A stretch of 64,000 nucleotides of DNA from an uncultured Kordia sp. (GCF_947496985.1 NZ_CANMEZ010000005.1:62001-126000), one strand, 5' to 3'. Shown: positions 8,706-18,522, counted from the stretch's first letter. Notes: a model not told the origin generated them from the sequence alone. Numbers and translations are program-made.

Positions 8706-9451
8706 TTCTTAGTTTCTAAATACAATTGATACATTTCAAGTACTTTCTTTTTACTTCTAACTGAAGTCAAAATTTCAGTACCATTACTTAAGTATATCAT
8801 TCCATCTTTTGAAATACTTGAAATATGTTTCATGTTGACTAATTTTGAACGATGAACTCTGTAAAAAGCTTCATCTTCAATAAGGTCTTCTATGCGTTTT
8901 AAATTTCCAGAAGTCAAATGTTGATCACCTTGAATCGTATGGATAAAAGTATAACTGCCAGATGCTTCACAAAAGACAATATCTTTTAAGCTAATAGCTA
9001 CATATTGATCTTTTACAATAATACTTACAATCTGATTTTTAGCCTTTATCTGGTTTTTAAATGCCATATATTTTTGCACATCAAAAGAGGTGCGTTTCAC
9101 AACATACATGTTCAATACCTTTTTCAATTCGTGTTCTTGGACAGGTTTGTTGAGGTAGTAAAAGGCAAAATAATCCATTGCCCGCTCTTTATAATCTAAA
9201 AAACCTGTAGTGAAAATAATTTCGAACGACATTTCTTGTTTTAAACTATCAAGCACTTCAAAACCGCTTCCATCTTGCAATTGGATATCTAAAAATACAA
9301 TATCAGGATTATTTGATTCAATCATCGCCACTGCATCGTCAACATTAGATGCTGATGCAAGAACTTGAATGTTAGAATGGTTTTTTGTTAATAGCGATGA
9401 AAGATACTCCATAGATGGTTTTTCATCTTCAACAATAACTGCAGTAATCAT
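8702..9451 (-). CDS. LytTR-family response regulator
   Basis: The 249-residue protein has a receiver domain at residues 1-120 (acidic pocket VEDEKPS; phosphoacceptor D55 in VFLDIQLQDGSG; switch Thr in FTTGF; YLNKPV with the conserved Lys) and a LytTR DNA-binding domain at about 145-245 (FCEASGSYTFIHT, FYRVHRSKLVNMKHISSI). It should be phosphorylated by a 5TM or 7TM LytS-type histidine kinase and act as a transcription factor. No kinase gene is next to it in this window, so it is an orphan or paired at a distance. It is monocistronic, with 123 bp of non-coding DNA upstream, and is convergent with pafA. Confidence 0.92.
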   Translation of the reverse strand: MITAVIVEDEKPSMEYLSSLLTKNHSNIQVLASASNVDDAVAMIESNNPDIVFLDIQLQDGSGFEVLDSLKQEMSFEIIFTTGFLDYKERAMDYFAFYYLNKPVQEHELKKVLNMYVVKRTSFDVQKYMAFKNQIKAKNQIVSIIVKDQYVAISLKDIVFCEASGSYTFIHTIQGDQHLTSGNLKRIEDLIEDEAFYRVHRSKLVNMKHISSISKDGMIYLSNGTEILTSVRSKKKVLEMYQLYLETKN

Positions 9452-9574
9452 GTGAACATTGTTTTTACTTGATTAGGGGAACTGAAGGACTATATTGTCA
9501 GCAAAATACGGTTAATTTATGAAAGATCGTAATTTTTTGTAAAAAATAAGAAATATCAATCGTCAATTTTCTTA

Positions 9575-10441
9575 CTATCTAAATAAGAAGAGGTTTTTAA
9601 GTTTATTCAATATTTTATCGCGTCTATACTTTCTAATAAAGTCACCTTGCGCTGGCGTTACTAAGAAGTCAATTTTTTTACGTTTAGCAAGCCAATAGCC
9701 TTTTATATAATTATAAAAAAGTGAAACTCTTTTTTTTAAAAATGCTAATTTTAGGGAAGCTATCAATGTGATGATAAATCCGTAACGCAGTCTATAAAAA
9801 GCTTCTCCTTGTCTGTACATTGCTTTTTTATTATACGTAGCGCCAGTAGGTTTTAAATGTTTTGTTTGAAGTGAAGAATCTGTTTTAATTTTCCAGCCAT
9901 AATACTGTGCAAGTAACTCATCAACAGTATCCCAGCCCATTGCTTTTTTAAGACCTCCAATGTCAATAAAACACTGTTTCCGATAGGCTTTTAGCGCGCC
10001 TCTCACGTGGTCTTTGTCCGTCAAATTTTCCAATACCCAAGTATCTCCTTTTTGGATGTAGCAAAAGCCACCAGTAATTCCGACTTTGTCATCATTTAAA
10101 AAATGATTAGCAATTGTCTGGAGATAGTTTTCGGGTAAAATAATATCAGCATCCAACTTTACAATGACGTCATACGAATCGTCTAATCTTTCAAAACCTT
10201 TGTAAAAAGTATTAATGACTTTACTTCCTGGTAAATGTTCGTTCGGAGCGTTGGTATTTACTTTTGTAATGAATGTGTGATTATCAGTAAACGTATCAAT
10301 TATTTTTTCAGTATCATCAGAAGAATTATCATTTACAACTACCAATCTTTCGGGAAGTTTTGTCTGCTTTACAATAGAACTCAGCGTAGCTTGAATATGC
10401 TTTTCTTCATTATGTGCAGGAATGACAATATAAAACTTCAT
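9575..10441 (-). CDS. Family 2 glycosyltransferase
   Basis: The 288-residue protein opens with the GT-A fold start FYIVIPAHNEEKHIQATL, followed by VVNDNSSDDT and the metal-binding motif KLDADIILPENYL; a later GWDTVDELLAQYYGW is typical of the acceptor region. It probably transfers a sugar from a nucleotide donor at the cytoplasmic face of the membrane. It has basic C-terminal segments and one weakly hydrophobic stretch (FIITLIASLKLAFL), suggesting membrane association. It follows the methyltransferase gene (53 bp) on the same strand and lies near a Wzx-like flippase, consistent with surface glycan synthesis. Donor and acceptor cannot be told from the sequence. Confidence 0.88.
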   Translation of the reverse strand: MKFYIVIPAHNEEKHIQATLSSIVKQTKLPERLVVVNDNSSDDTEKIIDTFTDNHTFITKVNTNAPNEHLPGSKVINTFYKGFERLDDSYDVIVKLDADIILPENYLQTIANHFLNDDKVGITGGFCYIQKGDTWVLENLTDKDHVRGALKAYRKQCFIDIGGLKKAMGWDTVDELLAQYYGWKIKTDSSLQTKHLKPTGATYNKKAMYRQGEAFYRLRYGFIITLIASLKLAFLKKRVSLFYNYIKGYWLAKRKKIDFLVTPAQGDFIRKYRRDKILNKLKNLFLFR

Positions 10442-10494
10442 TCGTTTAAAATTAGAAATTAATTAGTGTACAGAAGACAATGTGAATTTCATTG

Positions 10495-11028
10495 TTATTT
10501 TGAAACTTTTCGTTCAGCATATACAGCGTAATAACGAGGGATTAAGTGACGTAAAATTGGGCGTGGAGCAATAGGTGGACGTGAAGGATTTGTCCATTTT
10601 TTTGTTTTAATAATATCCCAACCAGCTTTTTCCAATAGCCAATCAAATTGCCAATCTTCAAATTCGTGGTAATGTCTGTCCCAAGGATCTGTTTTACTTC
10701 TGTAGGCAGTTGCAAACCATAAACGTAGCGGAACTGTTACGACTATTTTTGTAGCTTTTATTTCTTTTAAAACATTAAAAGGTGCTACTAAATGTTCGAA
10801 AATTTCAAAAGCAGTTACTACATCTGCATCACTTTCTTGTACCGAAGAAAAATCTTCATCTAAATCTTCTCCTTTTGTGTTTTCAACAATATAGCCTTCC
10901 TCAGACATAATCTCAGATAAAGGATTTGAGACGCCTAAATCTAAAATTTTTGAACCACTAGGAATGACTTCTTTTAAAAAATCAATCGTGTAGCGATATC
11001 GTTTATGTGGAAAAAACTTGTTGTACAT
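10495..11028 (-). CDS. Class I SAM-dependent methyltransferase-like protein
   Basis: This 177-residue protein has a short Rossmann-type methyltransferase core: motif I region KILDLGVSNPLSEIM, then ADVVTAFEIFEHLVAPFNVLKEI (the typical motif after strand 4) and KIVVTVPLRLWFA. Motif I has no GxGxG, and the protein is shorter than most members, so activity is not certain. C-terminal HYHEFEDWQFDWLLEKAGW resembles methyltransferases encoded in polysaccharide clusters. It is transcribed with the downstream glycosyltransferase. A methyl transfer to a sugar or lipid-linked glycan is plausible. The two RiPP precursor genes lie divergently upstream, so a role on those peptides cannot be excluded but is unsupported. 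Confidence 0.75.
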   Translation of the reverse strand: MYNKFFPHKRYRYTIDFLKEVIPSGSKILDLGVSNPLSEIMSEEGYIVENTKGEDLDEDFSSVQESDADVVTAFEIFEHLVAPFNVLKEIKATKIVVTVPLRLWFATAYRSKTDPWDRHYHEFEDWQFDWLLEKAGWDIIKTKKWTNPSRPPIAPRPILRHLIPRYYAVYAERKVSK

Positions 11029-11164
11029 GTAATGATAGTCTTGGTACTACAAATATATGTAAAAGAGTTGTTAGATTTTTACAAATACCACATAGAATCA
11101 TCCTAAAGAAGCAATCATAGATATCTTTTTTTTATTTTAAAGGATATAACCAAAAATAGAAATC

Positions 11165-11353
11165 ATGAAAAAACAACATTTTAAAAACTTAAAATTAGCT
11201 AAGAAAACAATTTCAAGTTTGTCATTACAAAAAAGTATTGGAGGAAGAACTGCAAAAAGTTGTGGAACGGCTACTTGTTTAATTTGCCCAACATATGCAA
11301 CGATTTGCCCAAAATGCCCTAGTAACATCACGTGTTCACCAGCAGAAAGATGA
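11165..11353 (+). CDS. Class I lanthipeptide-type RiPP precursor 1
   Basis: A 62-residue peptide with the Bacteroidota lanthipeptide leader pattern: MKKQHFKNLKLAKKTISSL, then an IGG cleavage-type site at about residues 30-32. The core after GG is rich in Cys (six) and Thr/Ser, with CxxC-like spacing and Pro (CLICP, CPKCPS), as expected for thioether ring formation or other post-translational change. No LanB, LanC, protease or dedicated exporter gene is nearby, so the modifying enzymes would have to act in trans. The next gene is a clear paralogue with the same leader. Function of the mature product (antibacterial, signal or other) is not known. Confidence 0.75.
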   Translation: MKKQHFKNLKLAKKTISSLSLQKSIGGRTAKSCGTATCLICPTYATICPKCPSNITCSPAER

Positions 11354-11474
11354 TTTTAAAAGCAGTTTTTTTTGATGCATGCAAATCAGTCTAATGATAA
11401 AATAGTTTGTTCTTTCGGGTAATGTTTTTTCGTTTTTACTCCTTTAAGGTATACAACTTAAAAATAATATAATT

Positions 11475-11696
11475 ATGAAAAAACAAACCTTCAAAAACCT
11501 ACAATTACAAAAGAAAACAATTTCTGAAATAACGAATCACATGATAGGTGGTGCGCGTTATCACACGTATACTTGTAACTCAAACTCTGTATTAATGTGC
11601 CCAATAGAAGCGGATACAAGTGATCCATTAGAGCCAATTACGGTAGATTCAAAAGTAAGTTGTACCACATGTGTCACAGATTTTTTCTGTAATTAA
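11475..11696 (+). CDS. Class I lanthipeptide-type RiPP precursor 2
   Basis: A 73-residue peptide whose leader (MKKQTFKNLQLQKKTISEI) matches its upstream neighbour almost residue for residue, including the KKTIS motif, and ends in an IGG site at about 28-30. The core is longer, acidic (EADTSDPLEP) and holds five Cys, two in a CTTC motif, with a terminal CN. Leaders are conserved while cores differ completely, the usual picture of RiPP precursor duplication. A long hairpin (11719-11764) follows the gene. There is 121 bp between the two precursors, with no strong terminator, so they may share a transcript. Confidence 0.75.
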   Translation: MKKQTFKNLQLQKKTISEITNHMIGGARYHTYTCNSNSVLMCPIEADTSDPLEPITVDSKVSCTTCVTDFFCN

Positions 11697-11718
11697 TAAG
11701 AGTGTTAGCCGTATATTT

Positions 11719-11768
11719 AACCTGTATCATACTTTATACTTTGTTTCAAAGTATGATATAGGTTTTAT
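11719..11768 (+). terminator. Long hairpin terminator after the RiPP precursors
   Basis: A 17-bp stem (11719-11735 with 11748-11764, a single G-U pair) closes a 12-nt loop and is followed by TTATAT after GGTT. It starts about 23 bp after the second precursor gene and should end that transcript before the flippase gene. Confidence 0.7.
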
Positions 11769-11838
11769 ATGTAAAATTTCAATTCCAACTTCAATTTTCA
11801 AACTCAAAGCATACACTAAACATTCCAATACATTTATG

Positions 11839-11846
11839 TACATTTG
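11839..11846 (+). promoter_or_regulatory. Probable -7 element for the flippase gene
   Basis: TACATTTG matches TAnnTTTG and lies 21 bp upstream of the TTG start at 11868, giving a short leader. No clear -33 TTTG is seen at the expected spacing. Confidence 0.4.
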
Positions 11847-11867
11847 TGTTGATAAGCATCTCTACGA

Positions 11868-13364
11868 TTGGAAAAACAACAAAAAGAAGTATCATCGCAA
11901 GCACTCAAATTTAGCATCATCAATTATATTGGTGCAGCAATTGGAATTGTATCTACACTTTTTATCTATCCGAATAATAAAGAGTTCTTAGGAATTATTC
12001 GTTACATTTTTGATGGTGCACAAATTTTAATGGCATTTTTCGTGTTTGGAACTTCACAATCATTGGTAAACTATTTTCCACGTTTTAAGGATGTAGCAGA
12101 AAAACGAAACATATTTTTTTCTTCCACCTTATTAATTGTCATTGTCAATAGTGTTGTATTCTCATTGGTCTTTTTACTATTGGCAAACTCCTTATCAAGT
12201 GTATTACCCGATTTTCATGCGTTTGATTATATAGGGTATTCTATCGTAGTTGGTTTTGCTTTCGCAATTATGGATGTGTGTAAACGACAAGCATCTAATT
12301 ATAAAAAAATAGCAATTCCGACTGTCTTGGAACGTTTTTCAATCAAATTGTTTTTTCCAGCTACATTCTTACTCTTATTAGCAGGAATCATTACTGTAGA
12401 AACAGGGAAACTAATTTATACAGGTTGTTTTGTCATTCTTTTTTGTATAGCATTAGTATATGTAAAAAAGATTGCAAATATTACATTCAACTTTAATTAT
12501 AAGAATGTATTTGATGCTTCTTTTAGAAAAGAATATATTAAGTATAGTGTGTTTGCTTTTCTGAGTATTTTAGGTTCTTTGTTGGCTTTTAAAATTGATG
12601 GAATTATGGTGCCCAACTTAATAATTGTTGATTCAATGACGGCTAACGGAACGTACAGTATTGGTGTTGCTTTAGCAGCAACATTAGGAATTCCTGCAAT
12701 TGGTTTGTATACTATTTATAGTCCGATTGTTAGAGAGTATATAGCCAAAGATGATATTGTTTCTTTAGGGAAAAAGTATAAAGAAATTTCAATGCTATTG
12801 TTTGCGCTTGGCGGATTTTTGCTAAGTTGTATTTTTTTAGGTGTAGATGATTTGTTTTCAATTTTACCAACACGAGAAAACTTACTTGATACCATTCCTG
12901 TGATTTTAATTTTGAGTTTTAATGTAGTTGTTGATATGACTACGTCGTTCAATTCGCATATTTTATTGTATTCAAAATATTATCGTTTCAATATGGTTGC
13001 GATTGCAATTTTGGTGATATTAAATATTTCGTTGAATATTTATTTTATCAAACATCTCAATTTAGGAATTGAAGGCGCAGCTTATGCAACGTTAATTTCT
13101 ATGACGCTGTATAATAGTGTGAAACTCATCTATATCTATTCAAAATTTAAAATACAACCATTTACAAAAAAACATTTAATCCTCTTAGTTGTCTTTATAG
13201 GAAGTGTTGGTATTTTACACAATATTCCATCAACCCGTAATATTATCTTCGATATTATTCTTAAAGTAGGAACGTATATGTTGGTGAATGGATTTGTGAT
13301 TTATAAACTTCGTATGATTCCAATGCTCAATAATTGGATTTCTGAAAAAATAGGAGTGAGGTAA
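11868..13364 (+). CDS. Wzx-like polysaccharide flippase (MOP superfamily)
   Basis: The 498-residue protein is almost entirely hydrophobic, with about 13-14 membrane helices. Its start (SSQALKFSIINYIGAAIGIVSTLFIYP) and loops such as GTSQSLVNYFPRF and the late segment LNIYFIKHLNLGIEGAAYAT are typical of oligosaccharide flippases. It would move an undecaprenyl-linked glycan to the periplasmic face. The likely start is TTG at 11868, which sits directly behind a TAnnTTTG box; no ATG is available near it. It is next to a glycosyltransferase and methyltransferase on the opposite strand. Export of the RiPP products is conceivable but MOP flippases are not known for that. Confidence 0.85.
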   Translation: MEKQQKEVSSQALKFSIINYIGAAIGIVSTLFIYPNNKEFLGIIRYIFDGAQILMAFFVFGTSQSLVNYFPRFKDVAEKRNIFFSSTLLIVIVNSVVFSLVFLLLANSLSSVLPDFHAFDYIGYSIVVGFAFAIMDVCKRQASNYKKIAIPTVLERFSIKLFFPATFLLLLAGIITVETGKLIYTGCFVILFCIALVYVKKIANITFNFNYKNVFDASFRKEYIKYSVFAFLSILGSLLAFKIDGIMVPNLIIVDSMTANGTYSIGVALAATLGIPAIGLYTIYSPIVREYIAKDDIVSLGKKYKEISMLLFALGGFLLSCIFLGVDDLFSILPTRENLLDTIPVILILSFNVVVDMTTSFNSHILLYSKYYRFNMVAIAILVILNISLNIYFIKHLNLGIEGAAYATLISMTLYNSVKLIYIYSKFKIQPFTKKHLILLVVFIGSVGILHNIPSTRNIIFDIILKVGTYMLVNGFVIYKLRMIPMLNNWISEKIGVR

Positions 13365-13450
13365 AGAGTTTTTGCAATGTAAAATACCTTCTTCAGTTAA
13401 CACTTTTAGAATAAAAGAGCGTCATTCAATATAGCAATAAATTTGAAAAA

Positions 13451-14242
13451 TCACTTCTGAATGGATTCAATAGAAGTTGTAATTCCTTTTATTAAAGAAG
13501 AGCTAAATCCTTGGTGTTCCATTTCGTTGAGCCCTGCAATGGTACATCCTTTAGGAGTTGTTACTTTGTCAATTTCTTCTTCTGGATGATTGCCATTTTG
13601 AAGTAATAATTCACTGGCTCCTTTTACAGTTTGTGAAGCAATTTTTGTGGCGGTTTTGGCATCAAATCCAATCTCAATTCCACCTTGAATCATCGCTCGA
13701 ATAAAACGCAATGCATATGCAATTCCACAAGCGCCTAAAACAGTTGCAGCGTCCATTAAATTTTCATCAATTTCAATTGTTTCACCCAACGCATCAAAAA
13801 TGAATTTAGCTTTAGCTATATTTTCGTCACTTGCGTTTTTTGTTGCCAAGCAAGTCATAGATTGACTTATGGCTGCAGCGGTATTTGGCATAGCGCGAAT
13901 TACTTGAATAGTTGGTGCTAAGCAATTAGAAAGCTGTTCCAAAGAGAAATCACTAATCACAGAAATAACTACGTGTTTAGGAGTTATATGTGCTGAAAGT
14001 TCTTTTAAAACACTTTCAATACGATACGGTTTTAAGGCGAAAATTAAAATACTAGCTTGTTGTACAGCTTTTATATTATCAGAAGTAGTTTGTATGTTTT
14101 TCGCTTTCAAATCATCCAACAAGGAAACTTTTGTACGCGTCACATAAATTTGAGCAGGATTATAGTCATTTCTTAATAATCCTTCTGCAATTGATCTTCC
14201 TAAATTTCCGCCACCAATAATGGCAATCGTATCTTGATTCAT
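13451..14242 (-). CDS. proC: Pyrroline-5-carboxylate reductase
   Basis: A 263-residue cytoplasmic enzyme that reduces 1-pyrroline-5-carboxylate to proline with NAD(P)H. The Rossmann motif IIGGGNLGRSIAEGL is at residues 8-22; RAMPNTAA and the C-terminal signature region (ASELLLQNGNHPEEEIDKVTTPKGCTIAGL) are the conserved ProC motifs near the active site. Length is normal for the family. It lies 2 bp downstream of the KAS III gene on the same strand, so the two are almost certainly co-transcribed, an unusual pairing of proline synthesis with acyl chain condensation. Confidence 0.93.
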   Translation of the reverse strand: MNQDTIAIIGGGNLGRSIAEGLLRNDYNPAQIYVTRTKVSLLDDLKAKNIQTTSDNIKAVQQASILIFALKPYRIESVLKELSAHITPKHVVISVISDFSLEQLSNCLAPTIQVIRAMPNTAAAISQSMTCLATKNASDENIAKAKFIFDALGETIEIDENLMDAATVLGACGIAYALRFIRAMIQGGIEIGFDAKTATKIASQTVKGASELLLQNGNHPEEEIDKVTTPKGCTIAGLNEMEHQGFSSSLIKGITTSIESIQK

Positions 14243-14244
14243 GT

Positions 14245-15303
14245 CTAATATTTATACACAATTGCATTGATATTCATTCCTGCACCAACACTGGCAAACA
14301 TTACAACGTCGCCTTTTTTAATCTCTTGATTTTCTACTTTTCCTTTGGTTACCATATCAAATAATGTAGGAATGGTTGCAACCGAGCTATTTCCTAATTT
14401 ATGAATATTCATTGGCATAATTCCTTCGGGAGTTTCTCGTTCGTGTAGTTTGTAGAAACGATCTATAATGGCTTCGTCCATCTTTTCATTAGCTTGATGG
14501 ATGAAAATTTTATCTAAACCATCAATAGAAACACCGCTTTTATCTAAACATGCTTTCATTGCTAACGGAACATTGGTAAGCGCGAATTCGTATATTTTTC
14601 GACCAAACATTTTTATATAACGAGTGTCTTTACATAATTCTTGATTGTTCGATTTTCCATAATATAAAAAGTAAGCTTCATCATATGCATATGTAGCCGT
14701 TTCGTGCGAAATAATCCCGCTATCACTATCAGAAGCTTCAATAACTGTTGCGCCAGCTCCGTCAGAATAAATCATAGAATCTCTATCATGTTTATCCACA
14801 ACTCTGGATAAAGTTTCAGAACCTATAACCAAACATTTCTTTGCAATTCCTGCTTTGATAAATGCGTAAGCTTGTATTACACCTTCTAGCCAACCTGGGC
14901 ATCCAAAAAGAATGTCGTAGGCAACACATTTAGGGTTTTTAATGCGTAAACTGTGTTTTACTCTACTCGCCAAACTAGGAACCATATCACTTTGAATAGT
15001 GCTGTGTTTTACATCTCCAAAATTATGTGCAAATATGATATAATCGAGTTCTTCTGGATTTACATTAGCATCAGTAATTGCTTTTTCTGCTGCAAAAAAT
15101 CCTAAATCAGAAGAGTTGTGATGATTTTTAGCGTATCTGCGTTCTCCAATTCCAGTAATGGACTTGAATTTTTTAATAATTATGTTTGTGTTTTGTTTAA
15201 AAGGGCTGCCATCATCGTTAAGGAATTCATGTTGATGGAAATCTTCATTTGTTTCAACTTCAGAGGGAATATAGCATCCCGTCCCCGTAATTTTAACGTT
15301 CAT
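14245..15303 (-). CDS. 3-oxoacyl-ACP synthase III family protein
   Basis: A 352-residue thiolase-fold enzyme with the KAS III triad: Cys135 in LFGCPGWLEG, His269 in FIHQANEKM and Asn305 in KLGNSSVATIPTL. The C-terminal GDVVMFASVGAGMNINAIVYKY is the usual Gly-rich end. KAS III enzymes condense an acyl-CoA with malonyl-ACP to start fatty acid or polyketide chains. It is longer than typical FabH (about 320) and differs around the nucleophile, so it may be a specialised paralogue rather than the housekeeping FabH. It is the first gene of a two-gene unit with proC, 2 bp apart. Confidence 0.87.
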   Translation of the reverse strand: MNVKITGTGCYIPSEVETNEDFHQHEFLNDDGSPFKQNTNIIIKKFKSITGIGERRYAKNHHNSSDLGFFAAEKAITDANVNPEELDYIIFAHNFGDVKHSTIQSDMVPSLASRVKHSLRIKNPKCVAYDILFGCPGWLEGVIQAYAFIKAGIAKKCLVIGSETLSRVVDKHDRDSMIYSDGAGATVIEASDSDSGIISHETATYAYDEAYFLYYGKSNNQELCKDTRYIKMFGRKIYEFALTNVPLAMKACLDKSGVSIDGLDKIFIHQANEKMDEAIIDRFYKLHERETPEGIMPMNIHKLGNSSVATIPTLFDMVTKGKVENQEIKKGDVVMFASVGAGMNINAIVYKY

Positions 15304-15484
15304 ACCAATATCAGTTTTTAAGATTTAAGACAACTAAATTAACAATTATAAAGCTTGCTTATTTCAGATGTGAAGTCGAAATTATAATTTTTGTGGAAAA
15401 TTCAGTCAAATGTTAAGGTTTTAGAGAATATGTAAAATAAAAGCCTTAAAACTGATAATTATGCAATAAAGAATACGGTGAAAT

Positions 15485-15518
15485 AACAAAGGAGCGTTTA
15501 CATAAACGCTCCTTTGTT
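15485..15518 (-). terminator. Terminator after gcvP
   Basis: A perfect 16-bp inverted repeat (15485-15500 with 15503-15518) ends 5 bp beyond the gcvP stop codon. In the gcvP direction the stem is followed by ATTTCACC, a modest U-tract, so the long stem is the main evidence. Confidence 0.7.
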
Positions 15519-15522
15519 AATT

Positions 15523-18369
15523 TTATGCTTCTGCATACGCCTCAATTGGTGCGCATGTACAGATTAAATTTCGATCTCCGTATGCATCATCAACTCTACG
15601 AACTGATGGCCAGAATTTGTTTTCTGCTACATATGGTAATGGAAATGCTGCTTTTTGTCTTGAATATGGTAATTCCCATTCTTCAGCTGTTAGCATAGCT
15701 AATGTATGTGGTGCATTTTTTAATACATTGTTTGTATTATCAGCTTTTGCTTCAGAGATTTCACTGCGAATTGCCAACATTGCATCACAGAATGTATCTA
15801 ATTCTGCTAGGCTTTCGCTTTCTGTCGGTTCAATCATAATAGTTCCTCCAACTGGGAATGATACAGTTGGCGCATGGAATCCGTAATCCATCAAACGCTT
15901 GGCAATATCCGTAACTTCAATTCCTTGTTGTTTAAAAGGTCTACAATCAATAATCATTTCGTGTGCACATCTTCCGCGTTCGTTAGTGTATAGAATGTTG
16001 TATTCGTCTTCTAAACGTGCTTTAATGTAGTTTGCATTTAAGATGGCATATTCTGTTGCTTCTGTTAAACCTCTTGAACCTAACATTGCAATGTATCCGT
16101 AAGAAATTAAACAAACTAAAGAGCTTCCCCAAGGAGCGGAAGAAATTGCTGTAATTGCTTTTTCTCCTCCAGTTTTTATGATTGGATTACTCGGTAAAAA
16201 CGGTACTAAGTGTGCAGCAACACAAATTGGTCCAACACCAGGTCCACCACCACCATGTGGAATAGCGAATGTTTTGTGTAAATTTAAATGACAAACATCT
16301 GCACCAATAGTTGCCGGGTTTGTCAATCCAACTTGTGCATTCATGTTTGCACCATCCATATAAACTTGTCCTCCATTGTTATGGATGATTTGTGTAATTT
16401 CTTTGATCGTTGCTTCAAAAACTCCGTGAGTTGATGGATATGTTACCATTAACGCAGCTAAGTTGTCCTTGTGAGCTAATGCTTTTTCACGTAAATCTTC
16501 TACATCTATGTTTCCTTCTTCTGTAGTTTTTGTTACCACAACTTTCATTCCTGCCATTACTGCACTTGCAGGGTTTGTTCCGTGTGCAGATGCTGGAATA
16601 AGACAGATGTTTCTGTGTGTATCACCTCTAGATTCGTGATATGCTCTAATGACCATTAATCCTGCAAATTCTCCTTGTGCTCCAGAGTTTGGTTGCAATG
16701 AAGTTCCTGCAAATCCAGTCACGATATTTAATTGGTGCTCTAATTCTTTTAATAAGATTTGATAACCTTCTGCTTGTTCAACAGGAACAAATGGGTGAAT
16801 GTTATTCCATTGTGCTGAACTTAACGATAACATTTCCGCTGCAGCGTTTAATTTCATCGTACAAGAACCCAAAGCAATCATTGAATGATTTAAAGATAAA
16901 TCTTTACGTTCCAACTTTTTGATGTAACGCATCATTTCTGTTTCAGAATGATAACTATTAAAAACAGCTTCTTCTAAGAATGTTGTTTTTCTTGAAACAG
17001 CAGGTAATATTTTTGAAGTGCTTGTATTTTCTATTTCAATTGTTTCTTTTCCTGCTACTGTAGCGAAGATGAATACAATATCATTTAAATCACGTGGAGT
17101 TGTAGCTTCATTGATCGAAATTCCAACGGTATTTTTATCTATGTATAAAAAGTTAACTTCATTTTGTTCAGCAACTTCTTTTACTTTATCTGCATCTGCT
17201 TTGATAACAATTGTATCAAAATATGCTGTGTTTGTTTGTTCAAAACCTAGTTTTTCTAGTGTGTTTGCTAAACTAACTGCATTTGAATGTACTTTGTTAG
17301 CAATATATGTTAGCCCATTTGGTCCATGATATACAGCGTACATTCCTGCCATTACTGCTAATAAAACTTGCGCAGTACAAATGTTAGAAGTTGCTTTGTC
17401 TCTTTTAATATGTTGTTCGCGTGTTTGAAGCGCCATGCGTAATGCACGATTATCGTCCATGTCTTTGGTTACTCCAATAATACGACCAGGTAAGTATCTT
17501 TTATAAGCTTCTTTTGTAGCAAAAAATGCTGCGTGTGGTCCACCATATCCTAATGGAATTCCAAAACGTTGTGTAGTTCCCACAACAACATCTACTCCAA
17601 AGTTCCCTGGAGATTCTAATAATACCAAACTTAAAATATCTGCTGCAACGGCTACTTTGATTTCATTTGCATTTGCTTGTTCTGTAAACGCTCTGTAATC
17701 AAAAACTTGTCCATATTTTCCGGGATATTGTAATAATGCTCCGAAATATTCAGTAGAGAAGTCAAATTCTTCATGGTTTCCAAATACTAATTCTATACCA
17801 ATAGGAATTGCTCTTGTTTTTAATAATGAAATTGTTTGTGGTAATACTTCATTAGAAACAAAGAATTTTGAAACTCCAGCTTTCTTTTGAGCTCTAGATC
17901 GTACAGAGAATAACATTCCCATAGCTTCTGCTGCTGCGGTACTTTCGTCTAACAATGAAGCATTGGCAATTTCCATTCCTGTTAAATCTGTTACAACTGT
18001 TTGGAAGTTTAATAAAGCTTCCAATCTTCCTTGTGCAATTTCTGCTTGATACGGAGTGTATGCTGTATACCAACCTGGGTTTTCAAAAATATTACGTTGA
18101 ATTACCGCTGGCGTTATAGGTTCGTGATATCCTAATCCAATATATGATTTAAATATTTTATTGTGACCTGCAAGATTTTGCATGTGTGACAAGAATTCGT
18201 TTTCGCTTAATCCTACAGGAAGATCTATTGGCGCGTTTAATCGAATTTCGTCAGGAATAGTTTCGTCTATAAGTTGTTCTAAAGAATCAACTCCGATGGT
18301 TTTTAACATGTTAGGAACGTTCTTTGCGCGCGTTCCATTATGTCTTAGTGAGAAAGAATCCGTATTCAT
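15523..18369 (-). CDS. gcvP: Glycine dehydrogenase (decarboxylating), P-protein
   Basis: The 948-residue P-protein of the glycine cleavage system decarboxylates glycine through a PLP Schiff base and passes the aminomethyl group to the lipoylated H-protein. It is the long homodimeric form with N- and C-terminal halves fused. Conserved features are [48 protein letters not shown] and the PLP lysine K699 in [18 protein letters not shown], with a Gly-rich loop behind it. The other gcv genes are not in this window, as is common in Bacteroidota where they are scattered. It is monocistronic, with a TAnnTTTG box 48 bp upstream and a strong hairpin downstream. Confidence 0.97.
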   Translation of the reverse strand: MNTDSFSLRHNGTRAKNVPNMLKTIGVDSLEQLIDETIPDEIRLNAPIDLPVGLSENEFLSHMQNLAGHNKIFKSYIGLGYHEPITPAVIQRNIFENPGWYTAYTPYQAEIAQGRLEALLNFQTVVTDLTGMEIANASLLDESTAAAEAMGMLFSVRSRAQKKAGVSKFFVSNEVLPQTISLLKTRAIPIGIELVFGNHEEFDFSTEYFGALLQYPGKYGQVFDYRAFTEQANANEIKVAVAADILSLVLLESPGNFGVDVVVGTTQRFGIPLGYGGPHAAFFATKEAYKRYLPGRIIGVTKDMDDNRALRMALQTREQHIKRDKATSNICTAQVLLAVMAGMYAVYHGPNGLTYIANKVHSNAVSLANTLEKLGFEQTNTAYFDTIVIKADADKVKEVAEQNEVNFLYIDKNTVGISINEATTPRDLNDIVFIFATVAGKETIEIENTSTSKILPAVSRKTTFLEEAVFNSYHSETEMMRYIKKLERKDLSLNHSMIALGSCTMKLNAAAEMLSLSSAQWNNIHPFVPVEQAEGYQILLKELEHQLNIVTGFAGTSLQPNSGAQGEFAGLMVIRAYHESRGDTHRNICLIPASAHGTNPASAVMAGMKVVVTKTTEEGNIDVEDLREKALAHKDNLAALMVTYPSTHGVFEATIKEITQIIHNNGGQVYMDGANMNAQVGLTNPATIGADVCHLNLHKTFAIPHGGGGPGVGPICVAAHLVPFLPSNPIIKTGGEKAITAISSAPWGSSLVCLISYGYIAMLGSRGLTEATEYAILNANYIKARLEDEYNILYTNERGRCAHEMIIDCRPFKQQGIEVTDIAKRLMDYGFHAPTVSFPVGGTIMIEPTESESLAELDTFCDAMLAIRSEISEAKADNTNNVLKNAPHTLAMLTAEEWELPYSRQKAAFPLPYVAENKFWPSVRRVDDAYGDRNLICTCAPIEAYAEA

Positions 18370-18416
18370 CGACTTTGTATTTTCTTTTTATAGTTGTGTG
18401 TGTTTTTTTAGATATG

Positions 18417-18424
18417 CAAAAGTA
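18417..18424 (-). promoter_or_regulatory. Probable -7 element for gcvP
   Basis: On the minus strand this reads TACTTTTG, followed by CATATC, in the form typical of Bacteroidota promoters, 48 bp upstream of the gcvP ATG. No clear -33 TTTG is visible. Confidence 0.4.
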
Positions 18425-18510
18425 CGATTAAAAAATTATATCTTTTACTTTTATTTTATAGCGAATATGGAAAGTTTTTAACGAAAAATATAGGTTATGA
18501 ACAGTTTAGT

Positions 18511-18518
18511 TATTTTTG
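18511..18518 (+). promoter_or_regulatory. Possible -7 element next to a start codon
   Basis: TATTTTTG matches TAnnTTTG and ends 4 bases before the ATG at 18523. If used, transcription would begin at or just beyond the start codon, giving a leaderless message. Confidence 0.3.
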
Positions 18519-18522
18519 CGTG

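Noticed and set aside
11137-11331. 64-codon minus-strand frame over RiPP precursor 1
   Set aside because: The opposite strand holds a precursor with a clear leader match, supported by its paralogue.
11671-11991. 106-codon frame overlapping the second RiPP precursor and the flippase start
   Set aside because: Runs through a strong hairpin and into another frame of the flippase gene.
9575-13364. A complete RiPP biosynthetic cluster with glycosyltransferase, methyltransferase and flippase
   Set aside because: Opposite strands, no LanB/LanC or protease gene, and the flippase type is not known for peptide export. Possible but not supported.
17018-17329. 103-codon + strand frame inside gcvP
   Set aside because: Shadow of a strongly conserved gene.
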